From Ustilago trichophora (taxonomy: Eukaryota; Basidiomycota; Ustilaginomycetes; Ustilaginales; Ustilaginaceae), in assembly GCA_900323505.1 (NCBI GenBank), contig OOIN01000013.1:62001-126000 (forward strand): a stretch of 64,000 nucleotides of DNA, written 5' to 3'. This document shows positions 31,940-40,811 of this stretch, in pieces. A program made the position numbers and the translations under genes. Below the pieces are notes generated by a model. It was not told where the DNA came from, searched no databases, and saw only the letters and a list, made by a program, of their open reading frames with translations. The stretch's first letter is position 1. Each line of letters starts with the position of its first letter.

Positions 31940-32607
31940 GGCCGTAGTGTGGTTGTGCAGAGCGCTCTTTCCGCACTCGAGCAGATACGTCAAAGCGTAA
32001 AACGGTGGATGGTTGAAAGCAAAGATGGAAAGATGACGAGAAGACGGAAGGAAGCTGGCTGAGGATTCCACATTGGACGCGATTTTCGATGTCTGTGCGG
32101 TGAAAGACTTGTCCTCGTGCGCACCTCGCTCCAATCACAATTTCCAAAAGTTGCAAAATAAGTTAATGGGCTGCATCTCGAATTCAAATTCCGTCATTCG
32201 ACAGGCTCAGCTCGTCTGCATCATCAAGCGGGACACAGACCATATGCCCGTAAGCCAGAGGCAAAACTTTATTTTTTTCTGTCGATGAGTTATGGAACAG
32301 ACGCTGACCGTCCCAACAGTGGTGAGGTCCCATCCCGATCCAGCATAGTGCGGTGTCAACTGATGCAGTACACACCCTCGCTGTTTCATGGCGACCACTA
32401 TGATCGTACACAAGCAACACAGGTCGTACGCATCCAGATTGCTGCCGCTGATCAGACTGCGAGACACTCCGTAGGACACAAGATCTATTAGGAACAATGC
32501 AGTAGAGACAATGCAAAGGAACGACAAATGAAAGACGAATCGAAGGAATGAGTCTATGAAGAAGTTGCGATCAGAGATTCATGTGGATCGAGTACACGGT
32601 CACGGCC
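31940..32607. other. Intergenic upstream of MAM3-like gene (no gene seen)
   Basis: These 668 bases lie between two minus-strand genes and should include the MAM3-like promoter. Minus-strand codons remain open to 32134 but without an ATG. No other gene was recognised. Confidence 0.5.
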
Positions 32608-34911
32608 TTAGCTTGAAGGAGCGGCTGGCGCTGGACGCGACAGAGAGCTTCTACGCATTGGCACCGCTGCGTTGGGGCTTAGATGGGAGGCATGAGCGGC
32701 CTCTTCTGATGAATCACTAGACAAGGGCTCGGACGCTGGCGCAGATGGAGCTGCATCAGCACCCTCACCGGCGCCGACAGCGCCAAAAGCATACGAGCGC
32801 TTCTCGTTGAGTTCAGAGTCACCAATGCGCGTCGCGTTCCACTGCCGTCTTCGGATGAATGGCGAGAAAAGATCCCACACGGTAAGCAAGAAGAGGAAGA
32901 CGATCGGGATGCTGGTAACGGCGAGCAGAACGAATCCTAGAACGACGCGAGGGATCGTCTCGATGTCGGCCAAGGGTGTTAGGGCAATGCAGACACCCCA
33001 TGAGATGACGCGGAACACCATGAGGAAGATCATGACAAAGTCGCTCGTCTTGTCACGTCCGGGCCGGCAGATGCAAAGCACAAGGAAGAAGAGGAGGTCG
33101 GTAGCAGCAAGTCCGATCGACTGACGAAGACCGTGGCCGTAACCTTGAGCGAAGCTGATGAAACAAGCGCGCACAAAGTAAACGAGAAGGAAGACCAATC
33201 CGAACCAGAAGAATCGGGGTCGGAAGGGATGGGCGATGGCTCCCCATCTTTTAGCTGTGCGTCCTGCGTTAGCGGGTGGTGTGTCACCGTAAAAGAGCTC
33301 CTCTTTGCCTCCTCTTTGTGAGGCAATGAAAACGGGTGCGTAGATCAACGCAATGCCAACCAAGTAGATGACCAGCAGGATGGCTGCAAGGAAATCAGGA
33401 ACCCACGAGTCGCCGCGAAGCCATTGCCAAAAGGCAAAGACAAGATAGACCTGGAAAGTGGCCATGAGGAAGCGCCCGAAGAGCGGGCGGCAAAACATGC
33501 CAAAGAAGGAGCGGCCAGACAAACGCGATGACCAGGCGGCGACTCGACCTTGCCTTCGGCGCGTCGCGAGTCGCAAGACTGCTGCGAGCAGATAGACAAC
33601 AAGGCAGATTCCGACGAGGACGGCAAACAGCATGGCCAAGCTGACGAGTACTGTCAAAAATGCGCTCGCCGGTGAGATGTTGTTGAGCTCAGCAAAGTAG
33701 CCGAGGCCCTCGGGCGGAGGCGTGTTGGATGAGATGATGGGCAGATAGTTGGAACCGATGTTCTGTTCGATTTGACCACCGGCCCCTGTGTAGGGAGCGT
33801 AGTTTTGACGTTTGCCGAGGTTGGTCATTCGGAAGCTCAAGGGCTCTGTCAAGCGGCTGTAGGCGGCGTATGCATTGCTGAGATTGGAGTGCTGTGCATC
33901 GCCATCGATGCTTTGGGAGCCTGCCGGAAGACTGAGCAGCGAAAAGGGCCTGGTCGAGGTGAAGGCGGATGATGCACCAGACGAGGTGCCGGCACTGGTG
34001 AATGGATTGAACTGCTTGCCGCTTTCTGCCTGCAGTAAAGAGCCGAAAGTGCCGTCCTTGGTACCTCCTGTCTTTTGGCGTGTCGAAAGGATGGAGTTCT
34101 GGACGGCAGGGATGTCGATGAGGCCGATAGACCATGCGAAATTGCGTGCAAACTCGGTAAAGACCTGCGGATAGTTGAGGCTGAGCAGCGCCGACATGGG
34201 TATGTGCTGGATCGTGGTGAAGACGTCGACGACACGCCACTGAGCAGCGCCAAGGCTGGAAGCGAGCGAGGTGTGAAGCACTGAGCTGAGCACAGCGAGC
34301 AAAAAAACGCCGAGGACGGCATACTTGGCGGCAGGTTGATAGGTGGTCTTTCCATTGGAGAGGGTAGCCTGTACGCAACCCACGACATTATTGTTGGTAT
34401 CTTTGAGCTGGACGGTGGCTACAGCTTCGAGATTGGGTACCATAAATGCGATGGTAGGAATCTTGCTGACAAACTGTTCTGGGACAGCAAAGACACCCGA
34501 GCCTTGGAACTGATACGTGGGAAGCGGGCAAAGCACGGGAATGGTGTTGCATAGGTCGATGGCGAGCGAAAAGAGGCCGAGTCCGTAAGCATTAACGTCG
34601 ACGGAGACAGAGACGCGAAGATTGTCTTGAACCGAGGCAGCGGAGATATCGAACTCGAGAGTACGATTCTCACGGTAGAACTTGAGGTCGAGCGCCGAGA
34701 TGAGGATGGCTTCAGGTGGACTGCAGTAGACAGCAGATGAGGTGTAGAGCATCTGTGTTCCTCCAATACCTCCACTTGCGAGTGCTGGATTTGGCAGGAA
34801 AAGGAGCATGATGGTGAGAAGAGTGGAGAAGATTGGCGTGGCAGACAGCCATCTACGCTCTGCCTTTCGGCGACGCGGGCGCGCCTTGGAGGCTTTTGAG
34901 AGAAGCAGCAT
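32608..34911 (-). CDS. FLC/TRP-like (Pkd2-related) fungal membrane protein
   Basis: This single-exon gene encodes 767 residues and starts at an ATG at 34911. Fungal FLC/Pkd2 proteins combine a luminal ML-like domain with a TRP-like channel domain and act in calcium, cell-wall and FAD-related homeostasis at ER or plasma membrane. A basic N-terminus is followed by a signal peptide (about 24-46). The ML-like domain covers about 50-190 with paired cysteines (VYCSPPEA, LCNTIPVLCPLP, NVVGCVQ). A first membrane segment lies near 200 and a cluster of about eight near 410-690 (AVLVGICLVVYLLAAVL and onward). The cytosolic tail is Ser/Ala/Glu-rich. The subfamily (FLC versus Pkd2) is not resolved from sequence alone. 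Confidence 0.88.
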   Translation of the reverse strand: MLLLSKASKARPRRRKAERRWLSATPIFSTLLTIMLLFLPNPALASGGIGGTQMLYTSSAVYCSPPEAILISALDLKFYRENRTLEFDISAASVQDNLRVSVSVDVNAYGLGLFSLAIDLCNTIPVLCPLPTYQFQGSGVFAVPEQFVSKIPTIAFMVPNLEAVATVQLKDTNNNVVGCVQATLSNGKTTYQPAAKYAVLGVFLLAVLSSVLHTSLASSLGAAQWRVVDVFTTIQHIPMSALLSLNYPQVFTEFARNFAWSIGLIDIPAVQNSILSTRQKTGGTKDGTFGSLLQAESGKQFNPFTSAGTSSGASSAFTSTRPFSLLSLPAGSQSIDGDAQHSNLSNAYAAYSRLTEPLSFRMTNLGKRQNYAPYTGAGGQIEQNIGSNYLPIISSNTPPPEGLGYFAELNNISPASAFLTVLVSLAMLFAVLVGICLVVYLLAAVLRLATRRRQGRVAAWSSRLSGRSFFGMFCRPLFGRFLMATFQVYLVFAFWQWLRGDSWVPDFLAAILLVIYLVGIALIYAPVFIASQRGGKEELFYGDTPPANAGRTAKRWGAIAHPFRPRFFWFGLVFLLVYFVRACFISFAQGYGHGLRQSIGLAATDLLFFLVLCICRPGRDKTSDFVMIFLMVFRVISWGVCIALTPLADIETIPRVVLGFVLLAVTSIPIVFLFLLTVWDLFSPFIRRRQWNATRIGDSELNEKRSYAFGAVGAGEGADAAPSAPASEPLSSDSSEEAAHASHLSPNAAVPMRRSSLSRPAPAAPSS

Positions 34912-36079
34912 CTTGGCTGGATGCTGGTATGGAGAGAGGGTCTATCGTCGTAAGTGTCACGTTGTAGGTCAAAGTTTCCAAAGCGCGTCCAATGTCAAAG
35001 CGAGTTCAAGTCGGACTCGGGAGACTCGCGATGTGCTGCGTGAGATGGTGCTTGAGAGGAAGCAGACACGACAGTACAGAGTCGAGGGGAAAAAATGTGG
35101 GGGAAGAATGGCGATCCGAGTCTATGCTTGATGGTGAAGGTTAGGGGGAGGAGACCGACAAAGTATGCGGCGCGACCTTATGCGCAACCGATGGGATGTC
35201 GAAGGGAAGTATAGTTGATGGTAGAAGAGGTGAAGACAATGTCTAAGCCTGAACAGGGTTCAGCGACGGCCAACTCGAGACATGAATGAGCCAAAGCACA
35301 AATATTGTCGATGACGGCTGACCTTGTGCTCCTTGGCGTCTCGATGCGCGAGCAAGGGAAAGGTGACAGGTGATGGAGGAAAATAAAAAAGATCTGAAAG
35401 TGATGACAGAGACACAAACAGCATCAGCAAGATACACCACTAAGCATCTTGGCAATCGGAACTTAAGAAAAAAACTAGAAAGTTGGGCAAAGTGTGCTGC
35501 TGACCGGCCATCAAGACCTTGTCACTGGTCGTTGTGCACGAGAAGATTTGACACGGTAAGCCCAAAGCAATTGCCGTATCTCGACACACAGATCTCTGCG
35601 TATACATCGAGTGAGCTGATTGTCAAGCAAATGCACTCGAATGCTGTGTGATGCTATGAACACGCAACTACAGTACAGCATCACAAAATGGGAAGTAGAG
35701 CAGAAAGTGTGGAAAGAGGGCCTCGTTGCTGGTTCGGCGATGCTGCGTCGCGCGCACATCGTCGACATGCTCGACCCGAGAATTTGAGAATTCGCCGCGA
35801 ATGCAGCAGCACAATTGCATCATGGATTGTCGAGAAAGCGGCAACGACGATAGTGTTACACCCTGTGAAAACTCACATTTGCAAAAAAGCCTCTTTGGCT
35901 CTGTCACGTACGACAAAATAAGTTCACGTGAAGAGCAAGGGGAGCAATCGCAAGCCTCGCATTACATCGCAACTCGTATCGAATCCTTCTCCGCACCTAG
36001 ACATACACTCTGTCCTTTGGATTCTTTGCTTCGATATCACTACCAAATCACCTAAGGGGTCATAAGCATAATCGTCACC
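34912..36079. other. Divergent intergenic region, FLC-like gene and complex I gene
   Basis: These 1.2 kb lie between two genes transcribed away from each other and should contain both promoters. A TACAGTA motif is at 35669-35675. No gene is seen. Confidence 0.5.
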
Positions 36080-36885
36080 ATGTCGTTCCGCTCTTCTCGT
36101 ACCCTCTTGAACGAGGCCAAGAACTACGCTTCGTCGCACAGCTTCACCTACATCGAGGGCAAGACTCCTTTCTGGCGCAAGTTCCGTCAAATCTTCTCGG
36201 CCAACCCAGAGATCTCGTCCGGTATCCCTTCTGTGGAAGTCAACCGATGGCCTCAGCCTGGTTCCCGTCCTGAGCGCTATGCTACGCCTCCGAGCGCTGC
36301 TTCCGACCCAGCTGGCAACCTCTACCACACCCGAGACTTCCGACGCAAATACCCCAAGCTTGAGATGATCACCCAGAAGGACCTCACCACTCTGCTTCTC
36401 TCTTCGCCCAACCAGGATGGAACTCGAAGGTGAGTTGCTATCTTGCCAAACAACGCGCAGATTCTGCTCGCTGCATCTTGACACTCACGTTTTTCTCTTA
36501 CATGTCTTGTATACTTGATTAGCCTCCAAGCCCCCGAGGATGCCTCCAACACTACGGCTCTCACTCGTCCCGCTGACCTGGAATCCCCCACCGCTTTCAC
36601 CGACGTGCTTGCTCAGGTGCACAAGTCGTCGGATGCTTCGTCCGCTGGCTTCTATTCGTCGTCCAACCTGCCACCACGCCCTCCTTTCAAGCAGCCCCAC
36701 CACATCCTCAAGCTGCAGAAGGGTGCAGTTCCTCACGACCCCCACGCTTATTACCCTGCGTATGTTTTTGGCGTTTTGCCCTCCAGCTACTGTTTCGCTG
36801 CGTTGTGGACAATCCGCTGACTTTGCTGCCTTGCTCCCTTTTGCCTTTGCCTTTACGATCTGTTCACAGCGAGAACTACGCTTGA
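36080..36885 (+). CDS. Complex I accessory subunit, fungal 21 kDa (NUZM-like), 16-nt last exon
   Basis: The coding sequence is join(36080..36429, 36523..36759, 36870..36885), 200 residues. Introns of 93 and 110 nt have donors GTGAGT and GTATGT. The protein resembles the fungal accessory subunit of mitochondrial NADH:ubiquinone oxidoreductase known as the 21.3 kDa/NUZM subunit. Matching stretches are FWRKFRQIFSANPEISSGIP, PAGNLYHTRDFRRKYPKLEM and ITQKDLTTLLL. No membrane span is predicted, and no cleaved presequence is obvious although the N-terminus is basic. The last exon supplies only the end of one Ala codon, Glu-Asn-Tyr-Ala and the stop. That exon rests on a good GTATGT donor and a CACAG acceptor. 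Reading through the intron instead would add a long unrelated tail. Confidence 0.8.
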
Positions 36886-37866
36886 GCGATCATTCATCGT
36901 CACACCACAGATCACACCGTCTACATTCAATACAAGACATTTCCCTGATTCCTTGTCCGAACGACCGACCGACTTGGCAAAGAAATCGAGCTTCGATGAA
37001 CAAGACGACAGCATGAATTGGTGTTGAGAACCGCCGTCCAAATCGTGCATATCAGTACCTGCAAGCGCAAAGTCTATCACGCCCAACGTCCTGATTTCCT
37101 GGCATGATCCGAGAGAAGCCATGCTTGCGCTGCTCCCGAAGACACATCTATCGGGTACGTGTCTCTACTGAAGTGCATCAACATGATGCCTTTTCGAGCG
37201 CTTTCTCGATATTTCCACTCTTCCCTTGCTGCATTGAACATTCAATGATCAGACTTGCGAAACACGACGCTTCCATGGGCATGCATCCTGATGAGGCACC
37301 ATAAGCCTAGGGACATGTGAATTCTCGAACTCTCTGAATTCTCTTTGTGTCTCCCCCTCTCTTTTTGACTCAGAGTGTCTTCTCTCCCCTCACGCTTTGG
37401 CGTACAGTGTATCGCATTCACACTACTGTCGACTCTGATTGCCAGAGTTTCAAGCAGACAACGACTTTGGGGAAAGTCCCAAATTCGAAAGTGCGTAGCA
37501 AAAGTGCGTTGGTGTGCATTTCATCTTCTTACTCTTGTCGGCCTAGCCGCACTACTTCTGTGTGTGGGTTGAAAAAACAGAAACAGCTCTGCGCTCGGGC
37601 CCCTTCCGCTTTCGCTCCTTCTGCCTTCCGCGTTGCCTTTCTCCACGCTCTTGCTTCTTTTGTCTCTCTTCCTTGTCGATCGACACTCTCACGAATCCAA
37701 CTTCCCTGACTCCATCTTCGCTATCGACTGACACAACTGCTTCGCTCCCGTGGTCTGAGTTTTCTTCGAATCGTAACGCTCTTCTTACACGTGGCGACGC
37801 CGCTCATCAGCCCATAGACCTCTCGTACTCGATACATCGCTACCTCATAGTAGCGCAGCGCCCATC
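36886..37866. other. Intergenic (no gene seen)
   Basis: These 981 bases lie downstream of the complex I gene and upstream of the next plus-strand gene. The last 500 bases are C/T-rich, as is common in leaders of this window. No gene was recognised. Confidence 0.5.
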
Positions 37867-39654
37867 ATGGCCAATACTGCCGAACAGCGCGGCTTTTGGC
37901 TCTCCTGCCAAGGTCAAAGCCTCGCCGAAGAGCTGCCCGTTCAGCAACCGATTTCGCCGCCCTTCGCCAAAGTTCTCGTGACCGGTGTGCAGGGCGAGTC
38001 TTTCCAACTGCGTATTAGCAAAGACGTTTACCGCTATGGCGCGCACGTTTACTTTCGCGGCAAGGCCAAGAACCGGTGGGAATACTTCTTCGATGCGATC
38101 CCCGACTTGGCTTACCTACACCGTCATCGCGATCCAGCCGTCACGCAGCACGCCGATCCATTCTGGGAGTGTTGGTTCCCGAAATGGATCTTTGGCCAGA
38201 CCAATCTGGTCTGGGCCGTTGTCGTCCCGCTCACTAGGGAAGGCAGATACGACGGCTTCGGTCAACAAGTCGCATTCGTCCTAAAGGCGCAGCCTCGTCA
38301 TTGGCAAGTCGCTAATGCGGACGAGCTGCTCATTCAGCGTCTCATGGAGATCACGCTTGGGCCGAAGGAGGAAGAAGACGATCAAAATAGACAAACGGCA
38401 CACGCGGCGGCGACACCTCCTCCAGACTCCGAGTCTTCTACGCCCATAGTGAGAACCAGCGATCATCCTGTCAGGCAACCCGAGCCTGGTCCATCATTCG
38501 ACCCATTTGCTGCAAAGGCGGCCGAGTCTCGGCGCTTCGTCAAGATCTCTCAGCAGCCCCTACCGAGTTCCAGCCTTCTTCGTCAGCCCAGCGCACTTCG
38601 ACGACCCGCAGTACCACTTCAACCAAGCGTCCGACCCATTGCCGAGGCTACTCAGCCCGATCTCGAATCTCGTCGAGATTTTAAGCATACTATTCGTCCT
38701 TCAGTACTAGAACCGCCGCCCCCTCGCACGCACACGCCAGCTCGTACAGAAGATGCCGTGCGCACACCGACTCCTCAAGTGCCGAACCCTGCTCAAGTGC
38801 CATCCCCTATTAGAGTGCAAGCCGCTGCTCGAGCGCATCGCCAGACACAGACCTCGTCGCGCTCGCGCTCAAACATCCGAACCCACGACGCGATTGACTC
38901 GGACTACAGCAGCGACGACGACGACGACACCCCGTTCTCCGAGCTTCTTCGTCCTCTGACAGATCTCGAGGTGAGCGCCATCGGACTTGCCACTCCCGAA
39001 GCCAACGCTGGCCCGCGCAAGTCAAAGCGGATCCAGCAGCTGCGAAGGCGAGCTTCCAGCTCGGCGGAAGCGGACGCCTACCGATTCCTCCCGATCAGGC
39101 CAACGGACCGATGGAAAGACATCGAGCGACTCGAGTCCTTTTGGCACTTGCCCGTGACGGCGAACGCCGAGCTCAGATTCTTGCTGACGGTTGAGCTCGA
39201 TCCACATGACATATCAGACGCTGACTCGACCTCATCGCGGGAGCTCCAGTCGGAGGAAGAAAGCGACGATGAGAGTGGCCGCGACAATTCAAAGGACTTG
39301 GTTCCAGTCCAAGAGGTCCCAAACTGGATTCGACAGATTACGGGCGGCGACGTCTCAGTTCGTCGGCAAGACTTGGCATGTCCTGTCAGGGATGTGTCCT
39401 TCGAAGACACTCTGGCTTCGATTCCGACCCTTAGTCACAGTCCCAGTCCTACGCCGGTTCGGAAGAAGGCATGGAACGGCATTCCATGCCAGAAATACAA
39501 CCACATCGGCCTTCTCGATCCGGTGCTGAACCAACGCTACGAAATAAGGATTTGTGAAGCCGCCGAGAAGGCCAAGGCGAACAAGGCGGAGGCGAATAAG
39601 GCCAAGACCAAGGCTAGAAAGGCGAGGGAAAGGAGAAGGCAGCTTCGTCGCTAA
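37867..39654 (+). CDS. Unknown protein, charged low-complexity C-terminus
   Basis: This single-exon gene encodes 595 residues and starts at an ATG in good context (atcATGg). Residues 10-170 form an ordered block (VLVTGVQGESFQLRISKDVY, WEYFFDAIPDLAYL, DPFWECWFPKWIFGQ, VWAVVVPLT) rich in Trp and aromatic residues, possibly a beta-rich binding domain. I do not recognise the family. Residues 180-350 are Pro/Arg-rich and disordered; a short acidic run (SSDDDDDTPFSELL) follows near 345-360. A second block at 405-500 contains DRWKDIERLESFWHLP. The last 35 residues are a Lys/Ala/Arg coiled coil, which may bind nucleic acid. No function is inferred. Confidence 0.75.
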   Translation: MANTAEQRGFWLSCQGQSLAEELPVQQPISPPFAKVLVTGVQGESFQLRISKDVYRYGAHVYFRGKAKNRWEYFFDAIPDLAYLHRHRDPAVTQHADPFWECWFPKWIFGQTNLVWAVVVPLTREGRYDGFGQQVAFVLKAQPRHWQVANADELLIQRLMEITLGPKEEEDDQNRQTAHAAATPPPDSESSTPIVRTSDHPVRQPEPGPSFDPFAAKAAESRRFVKISQQPLPSSSLLRQPSALRRPAVPLQPSVRPIAEATQPDLESRRDFKHTIRPSVLEPPPPRTHTPARTEDAVRTPTPQVPNPAQVPSPIRVQAAARAHRQTQTSSRSRSNIRTHDAIDSDYSSDDDDDTPFSELLRPLTDLEVSAIGLATPEANAGPRKSKRIQQLRRRASSSAEADAYRFLPIRPTDRWKDIERLESFWHLPVTANAELRFLLTVELDPHDISDADSTSSRELQSEEESDDESGRDNSKDLVPVQEVPNWIRQITGGDVSVRRQDLACPVRDVSFEDTLASIPTLSHSPSPTPVRKKAWNGIPCQKYNHIGLLDPVLNQRYEIRICEAAEKAKANKAEANKAKTKARKARERRRQLRR

Positions 39655-39802
39655 TTCTACAGATCAGCCAAGCACTTTATGTAGATAAGTTAACTTAGTC
39701 TCGATTCCAGAAAGGACAGATCATTGTCAATCTCATCTCGACTCATAAACATATGTGGGGCTTAAGCGTGATGAGATGATGCGATCAGATGCTTTGACGA
39801 AT

Positions 39803-40707
39803 CATATCGCAACGAAAGGAAACAGCCGGCCTCGGAGCCACCTGCAGAGCCAGCCAGGTTGGCTCCTACCTAGGTGCCACCCATAGAGCCACCCCCGATT
39901 GGATGGCTCCGCCAAGGAGTGGCTCCGGTAAGGAGCCACCTCAATTATCAGCCAGCCAGCTGCTCACGCATGCTCAGCATCCCACAATCAATCAAAATGC
40001 GGCCTAATCGTTGTATTCGAATGCCAGAGTACATGCAACCATACCAGCAGAGCAAATGACAGTGTGAGTGGTGTGGGCAGCAGTGGGAGCAGCGGCGTGA
40101 GGTGGCAGCAGCGGTGGAAGCGACGATGGGAGCAGCAATCGGCATGAGCAGTGTTGGTGACATGGACGGTGGCAACAGGTGAGATGGACCGCAAAGCAAG
40201 AGAGGAGATTAAGGCAAGAAAGAGAAGAAGCATCGGTGTTAGTTGATGTCAAGCAGAGGCAAGTGTGGAACAAGCCAGCATGACACTTACTTGTAAGGTT
40301 GATGGTGGCTGGCAGGATGGTCAAAGTAGGGACAGAATAGATGTGCTGCGCTTCAGCAAATATATATTCCATCTGCGCTTCCACGCAGATTGACTTGCCT
40401 CCGTGTCTCCGAGACGACACTGGCAAAGTGCCTGAGCTTGCTGACTCACCGGGATACACAGTCGCTGGCCATGGAGTCACCCAGAAAGCCATCGTCCTCA
40501 AGAGCTGGCTGCAGACCCACCATGGAAGCCACCCTTGCTGGATGGCACCGCAGCCATCCAAAAGAGCCACCAACCTCAAGAGCCGGCCGCAGAGCCACTT
40601 TGACAGCCACCTTCAGTGGTTGTCTCCTCAATGGAGCCACCCCGGAGCCAGCCATGGTGGCTCGGTAGGTGGCTCCGAAGCCAGCTATTTCCTTTTGTTA
40701 TGATATG
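39803..40707 (-). mobile_element. Unrecognised TIR element, copy B (opposite orientation to copy A)
   Basis: The ends match copy A: CATATCGCAA at the left and the complement of CATATCATAA at the right, each continuing into AAAGGAAA and the GGAGCCACC/GGTGGCTCC arrays. AAT flanks both sides (39800-39802 and 40708-40710). In the minus direction the core again carries an AATATATATTTGC stretch, then GCGCAGCACATC, then CCTTACAAGTAAGTGTCATG, so the TATA-like and splice-donor-like core is conserved. The GCCCGCACC array of copy A is absent. At 905 bases it is slightly shorter than copy A. It lies between two convergent genes, 105 bases from the stop of the zinc-cluster gene. Confidence 0.75.
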
Positions 40708-40811
40708 AATGTGGGAATGGAGTTGTTGAGCAAAGATTAAAAGTACACCAAAGTAAATTCCTAAAAGTGACGGTTGCTAGAGATACGAGACCGATTGGGT
40801 CAAGAATGAGA

